Source: Hofstenia miamia (taxonomy: Eukaryota; Xenacoelomorpha; Acoela; Hofsteniidae). From it: DNA of 64,000 bases. A program made the position numbers and the translations under genes. The notes under the pieces are model-generated. The model did not search any database. It was not told where the DNA came from and saw only the letters and a program-made list of their open reading frames with translations. The stretch spans positions 1,091,727 through 1,155,726 of the forward strand of contig CABFPE010000047.1 of NCBI GenBank assembly GCA_900660155.1. Direction: 5' to 3'. Each line of letters opens with the position of its first letter. Position 1 is the first letter of the stretch. Shown here in pieces: positions 10,917-23,092 of this stretch.

Positions 10917-12520
10917 TGCTTATAACGTAAAGATATCTTCATTTTAATACATTATTCAGTTTTCACGATTTAAGTTGTGACGGTTGAATTCATTCAATAA
11001 TGCAAGCTATTTTTGTATTTTAAAAAGTTAATATTACTAACTTTGTTTCATGTGATTACAAAATAATATAAAAATTTCACACATTTAATAGCTTTGTTAA
11101 CAAAAATTTGTATTAGACTTGTTGAAAATATATTTTATAAAGGACAACTGCTTCTAATCACACATAATTCTGAAAGCATCATAGAGAAAATAAATCCAAA
11201 AACAAAACTTAAACATTACAAATTTTTCTTTCACATATTTTGATTATTAGCGTTTTTTGGAATATAATTTCGAGATCTATGCATTTAGAAACGTAAATTG
11301 GAGGTTTATGCAAAGTCACAACGTTATGCAAAACGTATATTTGTCAATTATGTTAAAACATGTACTAGTGAAACCATAACAAAAGGAAAAGTGTCAGATG
11401 TATTAAAACTTATAGCAATACCTCAAAAACTGGACCTAAATCTAGCAATAAATATACATATTTTAGACTCTCAAATAGTGGGTAAATACTTGGAAATCCA
11501 AAATATATTGGCATTCTTTCCAATGCTATGCCCTAGAAACTCTAACAAAATCGGATTTATTTTTAAAAATTCTCAATCTCTATATGATTTTAAAACATTT
11601 ATTAGGGAAATTGAGTTAAAATCTGGTTTTTCTAATTGCATATTGTGAGATATAAATTTTATATTTGAATGCAATGAGTAAATCGCCTTGAAGAAGTATT
11701 TATTTCATTTTATCTGCTTCTGATATTTGTAATTTAAGATATTTATTTCTATATTTAGAAAATGTTCCTAAGTTGTTTTAATACCTAATGTACAAAATGT
11801 AGTTTAAATCATTTAACGATTGCTGTTGTGTTTTTATAATCTCATAAACAATTACAAGTATATTTTAATTAAATTAAGTACTATATGTATACCTAAATTT
11901 ATTTTATATAGCTTTGATATTCATTTTCAATTTAAAAATTTACTTCTTTTCATGCATATTGTGTATGACTATTTGCTTTGTAAAATCAATCAATTTAATC
12001 ATTTTTGCATCAATGTATTTTTTTATGAAAATGTGTTAGTCTTTTTGTAAATAAAAATGTTTTGCAAGTTTCATGACATCTAATTGATTCATTTTTGAGA
12101 TGGCGTTATGTATTAATTTGTAATTATCAAAATTTACTCATTAACTGAAGAAAAATGTGAATGTTAACACTTTCTCAATAATTATAAAGTTTTTATTTTA
12201 AATTGACTAATTTTTTTTGAAAAGGCAAAACAAATCACCAAAAGGAAAATTAAATATCCCAAAGGCAAATATTTTTTTTTGAAAAGGCAAAACAAATTGT
12301 TAGAGTAGTGTATATTAACCTTTGAATAAATGTATATAGTTATTTTATCCCTAATTATATTATTATGCATAACATGCATGCATTATCTAATATTACAGTT
12401 ATTTAACTTAGTTGATGAGATGTATCTCTAGAAATCTACCATTAATGAAACATGTACAAATCATTTCTACATTCCCATTGAATAATAAATAGTATTATTA
12501 AATTTACTAAACTAGCAATT
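10917..12520. repeat. Duplicated locus, version A (ends at the n at 12521)
   Basis: 10917-11345 appears letter-for-letter the same as 12522-12955. 11788-12190 corresponds with scattered differences to 12958-13390. 12218-12520 corresponds to 14030-14325. Version A carries about 440 bp (11346-11787) that version B lacks. A single n at 12521 separates A from B, so the two are best read as two haplotypes or a recent duplicate placed head to tail by the assembler. Confidence 0.8.
11298..11648 (+). CDS. Hypothetical ORF present only in version A of the duplicated locus
   Basis: A 116-codon open frame starting with ATG at 11298 and ending with TGA. The product is lysine/isoleucine-rich (starts MEVYAKSQRYAKRIFVNYV) with no domain, signal peptide or membrane segment that I recognise. 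About 300 of its 351 bases lie in the 440-bp block missing from the parallel version at 12522-14325. In AT-rich DNA an open frame of this length is only slightly unexpected, so it may be chance or a fragment of an unrecognised transposon. Confidence 0.25.
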   Translation: MEVYAKSQRYAKRIFVNYVKTCTSETITKGKVSDVLKLIAIPQKLDLNLAINIHILDSQIVGKYLEIQNILAFFPMLCPRNSNKIGFIFKNSQSLYDFKTFIREIELKSGFSNCIL

Positions 12521-13454
12521 NAATGCTTATAACGTAAAGATATCTTCATTTTAATACATTATTCAGTTTTCACGATTTAAGTTGTGACGGTTGAATTCAT
12601 TCAATAATGCAAGCTATTTTTGTATTTTAAAAAGTTAATATTACTAACTTTGTTTCATGTGATTACAAAATAATATAAAAATTTCACACATTTAATAGCT
12701 TTGTTAACAAAAATTTGTATTAGACTTGTTGAAAATATATTTTATAAAGGACAACTGCTTCTAATCACACATAATTCTGAAAGCATCATAGAGAAAATAA
12801 ATCCAAAAACAAAACTTAAACATTACAAATTTTTCTTTCACATATTTTGATTATTAGCGTTTTTTGGAATATAATTTCGAGATCTATGCATTTAGAAACG
12901 TAAATTGGAGGTTTATGCAAAGTCACAACGTTATGCAAAACGTATATTTGTCAATTAATAATGTACAAAATGTAGTTTAAATCATTTAACGATTGCTGTT
13001 GTGTTTTTATAATCTCATAAACAATTACAAGTATATTTTAATTAAATTAAGTTTTAAGTACTATATGTATACTTAAATTTATTTTATATAGCTTTGATAT
13101 TCATTTTCAATTTAAAACTTTACTTCCTTTCATGCAAACTGTGCACGACTATGTGTTTTGTAAAATCAATCAATTTAATTATTTTTGTGTTAATGTATTT
13201 TTTTATAAAAATGTGTTAGTCTTTTTGTAAATAAAAGGTTTGCGAGTTTCATGACATCTAATTGATTCGTTTTTGAGATGGCGTTATGTATTCATTTGCG
13301 ATTATCAAAATTTACTCATTGACTAAAGAAAAATGTGAATGTTACTGCTTTCTCAATAATTATAAAGTTTTTATTTTAAATCTATGAACTATTAAATAAC
13401 TGCAAGTACTTTAACAATCGTTGATTTGTAGAATGTCTTAAAATTTATATTTAC

Positions 13455-13740
13455 ATTAAATATCCCAAAGCAAATAATTTGTTTCACAAAGGCAAAACAA
13501 ATCACCAAAAGTACAAGTAAATATCCCAAGGCAAATAATTTTTTTAGACAAAGGCAAAACAAATCACCAAAAGGAAAATTAAATATTCCAAAGGCAAATA
13601 ATTTTTTTAGAAAAGACAAAATAAATCACCAAAAGGAAAATTAAATATTCCAAAGGCAAATAATTTTTTTAGAAAAAGCAAAATAAATCACCAAAAGGAA
13701 AATTAAATATTCCAAAGGCAAATAATTTTTTTAGAAAAGA
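13455..13740. repeat. Minisatellite, unit about 56-61 bp
   Basis: Four to five tandem copies of a unit built from AAAGGCAAAACAAATCACCA, AAAGGAAAATTAAATATTCC and AAAGGCAAATAATTTTTTTA. Single units or pairs also occur at 12215-12290 and 14030-14095. The repeat has no sensible coding use, and the copies differ by few substitutions. Confidence 0.9.
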
Positions 13741-13744
13741 AGTC

Positions 13745-13930
13745 ATCGTTGAGGAAAAGTTTTTTAATGTAAGTCGCAAAAGTAAAAAAAACGTCAGAAA
13801 AGAAACGTAAGTCACAAATGTGAAAAACGTCGGAAAGAAATGTAGGTCACAAACGTGAAAAAACGTCGGAAAAGGAATGTAAGTCTCAAAAGTGAAAAAA
13901 TGTAAGTCTACAAACTTGGAAAATCGTATG
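13745..13930. repeat. Minisatellite, unit about 38-40 bp, first array
   Basis: Tandem imperfect copies of GTAAGTCACAAACGTGAAAA followed by an ACGTCGGAAAAGGAAT-like stretch. A second array of the same unit lies at 14640-14840, and both are followed by matching flanks (ATAAAAGACACCAATAAAAT at about 13954 and 14861). Confidence 0.85.
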
Positions 13931-14639
13931 CCTGTTATTTATTTAATTTTCACATAAAAGACACCAATAAAATTTTAAAATGTAAGCAATTTCTTATAAT
14001 ATTAAATAAATATTTTTAAATATTTTGTAAAAAGGCAACAAATCACCAAAAGGAAAATTAAATATCCCAAAGGCAAATATTTTTTTTTGAAAAGGCAAAA
14101 CAAATCGTTAGAGTAGTGTATATTAACCTGTGAATAAATCTCTACAGCTATTTTATCCCTAATTATATTATTATACATAACATGCATCCATTATCTAATA
14201 TTACACTTATGTTAAATTAGTTGTGAGATGTATCTCTAAAATCTACCATTAATGAAACACGTACAAATCATTTCTACATTCTCACTGTATAATAAATAGT
14301 ATTATTAAATTTACTAAACTAGTGATTACTTTATTTCAATCATCCTTCCCTTATGCTAAATTTGAATGTCAATTGCATGTTAAATTAATAGCTAGGTAAA
14401 ACATTGACATTTATCAGTTTAGAGAATACTATAGATTTTTACCTATTTACAAAGAAGACGTAGGAGTTTAAATTTTTTATATTAAAACTAATGTTTATGA
14501 AATGTAATAATTTATCAAACATATTAACATAAAACTAGTACATGTAGAAAAAGAGTGAAAGCAAAACTATACATTTTCTATTTACTAAACTGTAATACAA
14601 TACATTTTGCAATAGCACTGTTCTCAATCCCCCTGTCAT

Positions 14640-14840
14640 TGATGATGGAAAAATTTTTTAATTAAGTCGCAAAAGTAAAAAAACGTCAGAAAAGAAATTT
14701 AAGTCACAAATGTGAAAAAAACGTTGGAAAAGGAATGTAAGTCACAAACATACAAAAAACTTTTTAAAAGAAATATATGTACCTAATTGAGAAAACATTG
14801 GGAAAATGTAAGTCTACAAATGTGGAAAAGTCATATACCA
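14640..14840. repeat. Minisatellite, unit about 38-40 bp, second array
   Basis: Same unit and same right-hand flank as the array at 13745-13930, indicating duplication of array plus flank. It carries more substitutions, such as an ATATATGTACC variant unit near 14772. Confidence 0.8.
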
Positions 14841-16189
14841 GGTATTTATTGAATACTTAATATAAAAGACACCAATAAAATTTTAAAATGTAAACAATTT
14901 CATATAATATAAAATTTATATTTTTGAACGTTTTGTATATATCTGTATCAATAAATGATAAAAACCAATTTACAACACTAATAACAAAACATGTTATCAA
15001 CAATCTTGAAACATTTCATATAAAAATTCCTACTTGTAAATATTTTATTCTTGAGTTCAACAAGAAATACGTACTGAAAAATATTTATTTCATTTGTACC
15101 AGAGACATTTTACTTTATTAACATTTTAGTTTTGTAGCATCTTTCATTTACATAATTGTATAAATTGGGAAAAACATGTAATAATTGAGATTTTCTTCCA
15201 ACTTGTGAAAAAATTCTAGTTTTATATGATTATAAAATGTTTTAATTAATTGGGATAATTTTTAAATTGATTTGGATTTGATGTCTGGTAGATAACAATC
15301 TTTACGATTGGATACATTTTGACATTTGAACAATAGATAAAAAATTACGCACAGCAGCATAATGGAATTGTACATGGTTGTACTGTGTTTATAGTTTGTT
15401 ACATTCTGACAGTTGAACAATGCATTTAGATAAAAAATATGTTGACATTATTAAAGCATGCAACTTTCCACACATAAGAATATGGACAGCCAGCATTATA
15501 GAATTTCACATTGCTGAAACAAAGACAACTAATCTGAAAGATTTCAAACTTTTTGGTAAGCTATTTTTATAATTAAATCTCAGATATTGTTTTGATTCTT
15601 AACACTTTTTGCAATATTATCTCTAGTTAGTTTACAAATATTTCTTTTAAAACAGAATCAATTTTATTTTAATAAATTGCTGCGAATTTGCAGTCCGATG
15701 TTAAATTTATTATAGACTTTATCATAAATAGAAACCTTGTTTGTTTGTTAATACACATTTTTAATTGATTTTGCTTAAACTTTTATTTATCATGTGTTTT
15801 ATACTGTGATCTATCACTTAATTTATTTATCATTAATTTATATACGATCGTGTGAAGTTCATAATGTGCAAATAGACATTGCGTTTGTTTCCTACAGAAT
15901 TCCCTTAACAACAATGATGATAAACTAACACAATAGACAAATTCAATAGTAAGATATATATGATCATTATAAGCAAAGTGTAGAATAAATTACATTTTTG
16001 TCTTGTATTAAACACGTATGTGGGTTTTACCACCTACGTTTATTAAATATTAGAAATTGCGAATTTTTACATAAACTAGTTTTTGGTTTTTTCCGAAAAA
16101 TTATTTTGCTTTATTACCGAAATAAGCCATTAGCCTTCTAACGAGTATTATTATCTCTCTGATTCAAACATTTGTTATTAAATTTTACA
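14841..16189. other. AT-rich sequence, nothing recognised
   Basis: Open frames here are short (the longest is 65 codons at 14924-15121) and unrecognised. No RNA gene or repeat was identified apart from the flank shared with 13930-13990. Confidence 0.4.
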
Positions 16190-16460
16190 GAATAAAACAA
16201 GTATGTAACTAAACAATGTAAACTAAATTAATGTGGTATTTCCAATGTCATGAATGTTAATAAAAAAACAAGAATGTAAACTAAACAATGTAAACTAAAT
16301 TAATGTGTGATTTGGTATTTTCCAATGTAATGTATGTTAATAAAAAAACAAGTATGTAAACTAAATTAAGCCACATAAATAAACCAGTCACATACATTAA
16401 CAAAATGCAAGTATGAAGTATGTAAAGAAAATAAAACATGTAAGCTAAGTTAGTCCACGT
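16190..16460. repeat. Minisatellite, unit about 65-75 bp
   Basis: Three to four imperfect copies of a unit containing AAACAAGTATGTAAACTAAA, ATTAATGTG and CCAATGTAATGTATGTTAAT. The last copies are degenerate. Confidence 0.8.
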
Positions 16461-16620
16461 AAATAACCAAGTAAAAAAATTGATTACATTCTGAACAATA
16501 GATTGCAACAATTCTAATCTCATGGGATTTTCGAAAATTCCTCAGCCTCTCAAAAAATTGGTTACATTTAAACAATAGACTCCCAATATACACGGCTCAG
16601 CAGAGGCCAAAGATCTTCTC

Positions 16621-16687
16621 TTGACCTATCAGAAAAAAGTGGAACAGGCTTGCCGCCACTTCTTGACCAATCAGAAAAAAGTGGAAC
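16621..16687. repeat. 42-bp-period direct repeat
   Basis: TTGACCTATCAGAAAAAAGT at 16621 recurs as TTGACCAATCAGAAAAAAGT at 16663, each followed by GGAAC. The surrounding sequence is slightly GC-richer than its neighbours, and nothing else was recognised there. Confidence 0.8.
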
Positions 16688-16959
16688 ATCATCTCGTGCT
16701 TTCTTTACTACTGTCGACATATGGAAACAAACCCAATCCTCGCAACAACCATTGGAAAGTTTCTGTGCCATTGCACAGGCCAAAAGCCATTACTTGAAAT
16801 TGAAATAGCGCGTTATCAAATTATAATGCTGTTTAAGGCTAATCAACTTCCTTTAATTGTAGTTACCAGTATCCACTTGTCATATCTAAGGTGCTATAAT
16901 ATTTGTGCCCATCCAGACCACTAACTAGTTCGTCCACTAATTGGGAGCTGTTAAAATTT

Positions 16960-18230
16960 AACAGCCAAAAATCGACTGCATAACGATAGGATCCATTTTT
17001 TTCTTAACAAGGAAACACAGGGAATACCATGGAGAATTAATTGTATTATAACACCTAATTTGAGCATCTGCTTCATTTGCCTTGAAATTTCAGCTCTTAC
17101 TGCCTGTGACTGTTTAAAACGTGGTCCTCTACAAGGAGTTGCATCTCCAGTTTCTATAACATGTTTGATTAATTTGAAAATATATCGTTAACTCTTCCCA
17201 CAAATTCGTACAGTTGTGATTTCAGATTCGTATCTAAATCTGGAATATTTTGAACTTCACTCAATAAACAAATATTACTATTTAGTTCATTTTCACGTCC
17301 TGGTACACAAATCTCAACTTTTATTTTCAATACAGATAACCCCTCTGTGCCAATTATTAAAGAATAGGTTGCATCCTTACTCAAAAACCAGCGTAACTTA
17401 CATAGTTGATTATTCCACCAAATTTGCAAATGATATATATAGTAATCAATTCAAGTTGTACTAGACGACCTAGCCTTTTTCATTCTCTAATACCACAGCT
17501 TGTAACAAATTAACACTACTATCAGTATCCAGAAGTATGTTAACTACATGATTTCCCACTTGAACAGGTTAACAGGAAAGTGACCCAATTTCGCACACAT
17601 TGACTACCGGTGAGACTAGGCGTCCACTTTTATGGAACACCTAGCAATATGACCCATTTCATTACATCTATAACCTCTAATTGTCTTCCAGCATTTACCA
17701 CTACTCTGCTTACAACATGTTTTTCATTTTTGGTGCGTTATTGCTACAGCTTCTAAGCTAAGTAACTTTTCAGTATTGGGAAACGTACTTATGAAATTAC
17801 TTAACTCACTCGACTTATCTGTTATATTTACCGTCATCCAAGCCATATTCGTATTTCCAATAGCTAACGGAAATGCCTGCATCAATCGTGCTCATATAGC
17901 TTCATCACCAACTTCCAAATACATAGATAATTTACACATGTAGCTCGACAATATTCTGTTTTAATTGATTCCAAGGCTGTCTTCAATTTCGTTGTTTTTG
18001 CTGAAATTTTGCGATGAATACGACCAAGTATTAATCATCTACAGTTAATGGATTAACGCTAAGTTTTGCTTCATCAACCTCAAAATTCTTCTCATTGCAG
18101 TAGGCATTAAGTTTCAATTGTCAAATTTCGATTGACATGGAATCGATCCTTAATAAAGGAGGACACATCTTTCCAATATAGTAGTAGAAGAGGGGAAAAT
18201 AGCTATATAACCACGTTGAGCGCCAATGTA
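16960..18230 (-). mobile_element. Ty3/Gypsy-type element, 5' internal fragment (gag, protease, start of RT), fossil
   Basis: On the minus strand the order is: a candidate primer-binding site TGGCGCTCAACGTGG at 18213-18227, a gag region, a CCHC zinc knuckle (CNEMGHIARC near 17640-17680), an aspartic-protease region (about 17480-17570), a linker, and the beginning of reverse transcriptase with the KLGVI block near 17045-17060. This gag-protease-RT order fits Ty3/Gypsy. It is a separate element from the Gypsy copies with the shared LTR, because no matching LTR was seen. It is broken, with about five or more breaks. If the primer site is right, a 5' LTR should begin just right of 18230, but its far end was not found. 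Confidence 0.7.
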
Positions 18231-19196
18231 AACATAACGCATAATTCAAATTTATTCTTTTGCAACTTTTAATTGTAAACAGCATTAAACAACCCATTAA
18301 TTCTATAACAATATATACATATATATATACATATATATATATATAATTAAAAAATTAAAAAGCTCGAAATGTCAGGCTTTTTAATTGTCATATAAAGTTT
18401 TATGCTTTGCGAACTAAGAAGTGAAATTTCTATTAAAATATGCATTGAATTGGACAAAGGCACTACGGGCTTTAAAGATTCCGAACAGAATTTTTAGCGC
18501 ATTTGTCCACCTTTTGCTAAGAAGTCAAAATTGCGAGATTTAAGTTCAGAACTATTTTTTAAAAGATACTTTTCATATGCCTGAAGAAAATTACGTCAAA
18601 TTAACATACATATTAGATATTAATATTCGCAAATTTGTTCTTTGTTCACTGTTTCTTTACCATTACATTATATATTTAAACTAATGTATCAATATGAATT
18701 CCTTAAGTATTTTATGCATTTGAACCCTTTATGCATTTGAAATTCCACTCTGAATACAAATTATTAGAAAATACTTACTTTATTCGAAATGATATGTAGC
18801 GAAGTTTAAAATCTCTATAATAATCACGTCTTTGTTCTTAACATTTAAACTCGTAAGAAAATATTAATTAAGAAATTTAAAATTGTAAAACACTTCAAAA
18901 TAATTTATTGCATAAATTAAAGCAATGAGATTAGCACAGATACAAAAACTTTATCAAAACTCAGTTTAGATTAAGGACAATTATTTTTAAGTAAAGTGCA
19001 AGTCTCTTTTTTACAAACATTAAAATCCCATAAAATATTTGTGACAATCATAGAGTAAAAAATGTAAAACACCTGCAGCAACAAGCTGTTAAGCAGAATA
19101 CACTCCAAAAATCAATCTATTGGCTATACATAAATGTTTGTATTTGATACTTAATCTTTGCACAAATATAAGAAGATTCTATAGAAGATTCTATTG

Positions 19197-19197
<1 letters not shown>
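18231..19197. other. AT-rich sequence, possibly containing LTR of the preceding element
   Basis: No coding similarity was recognised. A (TA)n-like patch occurs at 18307-18345. The first few hundred bases may be LTR, judged only from the candidate primer-binding site. Confidence 0.3.
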
Positions 19198-19262
<65 letters not shown>

Positions 19263-19268
19263 CATATT
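19198..19268. repeat. (TA)n microsatellite
   Basis: Alternating TA for about 52 bp followed by CATATACATATACATA variants. Confidence 0.95.
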
Positions 19269-19979
19269 TCACGCAATACTTAGTAATATAAGGAGCAGAA
19301 AATATGGCAATATAGGCAAATAGCACAAATAATTTATATTGCAATTTGAAAATGTAACAGACAATATAACATTATTTGCATAAGAATTTAAGCATGTATA
19401 GATTCACAATCAGTCATCATGATAAAATCGGAAAACTCTGCAAACTGAACCTCGGCAAGATTGTATGGATATTATTCTTAAAGACAAAAATTCAAAACAG
19501 GTAGTGATAGACAAATATTTCACAATTTTATCCAAATTTCTAAGCCATAAACTAATGCTTAGAGATGCGGGTATTTGGTTTTGTGAAAGTGATTGCATGG
19601 AAATTATAATCATGAAATGGGACATGAATTTTTAAATTACTGCGCATTTTTAGAAAGAGATATTTTCACAGCATAGATAAAAAGATGTGTGAACGTCACC
19701 CCAAAATATAGATTTCATGTAAAAGCTTGTACATCATATTAATCATTAATGATCAACTGGAATCATTACACAGGACCTCCATAACTTCATAATCAACATT
19801 TTGTTTTGCTAGGAATAATCACAATTTTTGTACTATGTTTCAAAAATATTCCAACTATCAAATTCATGAAAATACCAGAACATAGCTAAAATTGATTTAT
19901 CTAATAGATTTTGCCATTCCCAGCTAAAAATTATTTTTCATAGTTATATTCTTATTTAAAATAATGCCAAGAACAAAGC
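19269..19979. other. AT-rich sequence, nothing recognised
   Basis: No coding or structural element was recognised between the two (TA)n tracts. Confidence 0.4.
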
Positions 19980-20006
19980 TATATATATATATATATATAT
20001 ATATAT

Positions 20007-20315
20007 NNNNNNNNNNNNNNNNNNNNNNNNNNNNNNNNNNNNNNNNNNNNNNNNNNNNNNNNNNNNNNNNNNNNNNNNNNNNNNNNNNNNNNNNNNNNNN
20101 NNNNNNNNNNNNNNNNNNNNNNNNNNNNNNNNNNNNNNNNNNNNNNNNNNNNNNNNNNNNNNNNNNNNNNNNNNNNNNNNNNNNNNNNNNNNNNNNNNNN
20201 NNNNNNNNNNNNNNNNNNNNNNNNNNNNNNNNNNNNNNNNNNNNNNNNNNNNNNNNNNNNNNNNNNNNNNNNNNNNNNNNNNNNNNNNNNNNNNNNNNNN
20301 NNNNNNNNNNNNNNN
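20007..20315. other. Assembly gap (309 N)
   Basis: A run of N preceded by a (TA)n tract at 19980-20006. The gap follows a microsatellite, as expected for an assembly break in low-complexity DNA. Confidence 0.99.
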
Positions 20316-20339
20316 TGGCGAGGATAGAGAGTTTATTTC

Positions 20340-20537
20340 ATGCGCATAAAAACAAACACGTTGACGAATTATATTTGTAGTACTTTCAGCAATTTTAATA
20401 GACTTCATCAGCAAGAATACACAGCGATTAAAAATAAAGTTTATATATACTGCAATGAAATGATTGATTGAATGATTGACAGGATGATTGACAGCTTAGA
20501 AGAGGTAAAGTTTGATTTCGACTTGATTGTTAAGTGA
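20340..20537. repeat. Left arm of inverted terminal repeat of the Penelope-like element
   Basis: The reverse complement of this segment matches 22895-23092 over roughly 200 bp, including the stretch CTTCTAAGCTGTCAATCATC and the hammerhead-like core. The arm includes the last codons and stop of the polyprotein. Opposite-orientation terminal sequence is a known feature of Penelope-like elements. Confidence 0.85.
20377..20411 (-). ncRNA. Hammerhead-ribozyme-like motif, left terminal repeat
   Basis: On the minus strand the segment reads CTGATGA, then a 17-base spacer able to form a weak stem-loop, then GAAA and GTACTAC. CTGANGA plus helix II plus GAAA is the hammerhead core, and such motifs are known in the terminal repeats of Penelope-like elements. 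Helix II is poorly paired in this copy and the expected U-H cleavage dinucleotide is not clean, so this copy is probably inactive. Confidence 0.5.
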
Positions 20538-22871
20538 TGGGCGAATTCCTTTGATTGCAACTGCTTCGGCTACATTTGAAGATGGATGAGAGATTATGAC
20601 TGAAAAATTAGATGAAGTGGCAGCATGGCTTTGATGATGGAGGAAGACTTCTGAGCAAAGATGACTGTAGAGATGTTCTCGGATTCTGGTTTGAAGATGT
20701 CTTCTAGTCTCTCCTATGTATAAGTGCTCACAATTATGATATTGATATTTATAAACAAGAGAAGAGCGTAGAGGCATTGGAATGGGATCTTTGTTTGAAA
20801 AGATGTTGCTGGTTTTGAATGATTGAAAGACAGGCTTGATTTGAGTTGATTTGAATTTCTTGTTGAGATTTTTTACTGAGGCTTCAAGATTTTTTGAAAG
20901 ACTAGCAATATAGGGAACTTTCCAATAAATTGACTTTTTTTAACAAAGTGCAGTTTGAGGCAATGGATTAAGGGCAGCATTAGATGAGCAACAGAGAACA
21001 TTATCAGGATAACCATTTTGGCAGAGATCTTTAAAGATTGTATCAAAGGCTTCAGTTACTTTTTAATAAGAAGATGATAGGCGGACGGCTCGGGAAAATA
21101 AGTTATGAGGAATAGATAAATTATATTTTTGAGAACAGTACCAATTGGAGGGATATATAACCCAGTGTTTGAGGGTTTTATGTAGAGAGAAGTTTCAAAT
21201 GAAGAGGAAGCTCGGTGAAGAGAAACATCAAGGAAATTGAGATGACCATTGATTTCTGTTTCTTGAGTAAATTGAATTGAAGGAATTAATGAGTTGAGGA
21301 AGTGAAGAAATTCATCAGCTTGATTTTGATTGTCCATTAGAGAAAAGATATCATCGACATATTGCACATAGAATGAAGGAAGATTACTTATAGAGAATTT
21401 TTATTAAATGATGTCCATAGCAAAGTTGACGAATGTTGGGCCTAGGGGTGTTCCCATAGCCATGCCATCATGCTGCTGATAAAGTCCATTGTTGAAAGAG
21501 AAAATAATATTTGATGAAGCAAGGTGAAGTAATTTTCAAAGAGTAGAATTATCAAAGGGAAAAAGATCTGAAGGTGTAAGACTAATAATATGATCAATGG
21601 TTTTGGAGATAGGAATTGAAGTGAAAAGTCTTTTGATGTCGTAGCTGACAATGATTTTATTAGAAGGATTGATATCTTTGATTTTTGCGAGGAAATCAAA
21701 TGTGTCTTCTAAGATAAATGACCTAGGCATGAAGGATTTTAGACATTCATCAAGCCATTTAGATAATGCATGAGTGTGAGCTTTAACCATAGACAGGATA
21801 GGACGATAAGGAGGAAATTTAGGAACTTTATGAATTTTGCAAAGACCATAGAGAAGAGGAGGCTGTGATCCAGTAGAATGGAAGTTTTGATTATAGTTCT
21901 GGGGAGATTTTGCCAGATTTTTTAAGACAGAGTAGTTCTTTAATGAATGAATTTTCTTGAGCAATAAATGTTGAATTTGGAGTGTGACATTTGCTGTTGA
22001 GTTTTTTTAATTTAGTTTGATCTGATAAGATTATGTTCATTTGATTGATGTAGCATGAGTGATTGTTGATAATGATACCATTTTCTTTATCAAATTTGCA
22101 GATGTAGATGGATTCATCTTTTTTGAGATTGTAAAGTGATTTTTTGAGAGAAAGATGTTCTTTTGGTATGTGAAAACATTGATTGAAATATCTATGATAG
22201 ATGTTTTTGATGACAGATGTGACTTCATTAAGTTTATCATTGGTGAAGTTTTCATGAGATACAAGGGTGGAGACCATAGATTTGGCATCTGTTTTAGATT
22301 TGATTTGATTGATTTTATTAGGCAAAGGCATTTTCATACTGAATGATAGAGCTTTATGTTCTTCATCTGTAAGATTGTGATCTGAAAGATTGACGACAGT
22401 GTTGTCCAGACAGAAGCTGTTAGATGGAGGTGCATGAGATTTCAAATTATTAAGTTTTTTTGATGTTGTGATTTGATGATTGATAGGTTTTGTGAAGTAA
22501 CTGTGATAAAAAGTTGATAATAGATTGAAACTGCAGACAAGGAATTCTTGAAATCTTCTAGTTCTTTATCAAGTTTTTGAACATTGCTTAGAGATGATAT
22601 AAGTAGATGTTTGAGGGCACTATGTTGTGAATTTTCAAATAAAGATGAATGATTGCCAAGTTGAGGTGGAGAGAAATTTGAAGGAAGTTAGGAATAAGGT
22701 TGAGTTCTTTGCATAATGATAGAAATTTGCATCAAAGACAGAATTTTTGATATTTGTGAAAGAACGACTTAAAGTTCTTGGTGTCACTCAATGATTGTGT
22801 AATAACTTCTGTAGCAAGGATAGAGAGTTTTTCATTTGCATTAAAATGAACACATTGACAAATTATATTTT

Positions 22872-22902
22872 TAGTACTTTCAGCTATATTATTAGCACAT
22901 CA
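22872..22902 (-). ncRNA. Hammerhead-like motif, internal direct copy
   Basis: On the minus strand it reads TGATG, then GCTAATAATATAGC (a good helix II with four pairs), then TGAAAGTACTA. The first core box is altered relative to CTGANGA, so this is a decayed member of the same motif family. Confidence 0.4.
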
Positions 22903-23090
22903 CTTAAGAATCAATTTAAAATCAAACTTCACTTCTTCTAAGCTGTCAATCATCCTGTCAATCATTCAATCAATCATTTCATTGCAGTATATATAAACTT
23001 TATTTTTAATTGCTATGTATTCTTGCTGATGAAAGCTAATAATATAGCCAAAAGTACTACAAATATAATTTGTCAAAGTGTTTGCTTTTA

Positions 23091-23092
<2 letters not shown>
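22895..23092. repeat. Right arm of inverted terminal repeat of the Penelope-like element
   Basis: Inverted copy of 20340-20537 with about 10-15% difference by eye. Just inside it, 22815-22870 is a direct-orientation copy of the left end (GCAAGGATAGAGAGTTT), so the right end is a composite of direct and inverted terminal sequence. Confidence 0.85.
23026..23060 (+). ncRNA. Hammerhead-like motif, right inverted terminal repeat
   Basis: On the plus strand it reads CTGATGA, then AAGCTAATAATATAGC forming helix II, then CAAAAGTACTAC in place of GAAAGTACTAC. It is the inverted counterpart of the motif at 20377-20411, and the second core box is altered. Confidence 0.45.

Larger units (their letters stand above)
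12522..14325. repeat. Duplicated locus, version B
   Basis: This is the counterpart of 10917-12520. It lacks the 440-bp ORF-bearing block (the junction lies near 12955) and contains two extra minisatellite arrays between about 13391 and 14030. It rejoins version A similarity at 14030-14325, where both end in a TACTAAACTAG-like stretch. The sequence after 14325 is unique. Confidence 0.8.

Noticed and set aside
13455-13740. Regularly spaced repeats considered as a CRISPR array
   Set aside because: The units are contiguous tandem copies without unique spacers, in a eukaryotic context.
19611-19625. HEMGH zinc-protease-like motif on the plus strand
   Set aside because: Stop codons lie about 14 codons upstream and shortly downstream, and no metalloprotease context surrounds it; a chance match.
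19956-20414. Long open frames on both strands here and at 33202-33702 and 44310-45353
   Set aside because: They exist only because runs of N are read as open codons.
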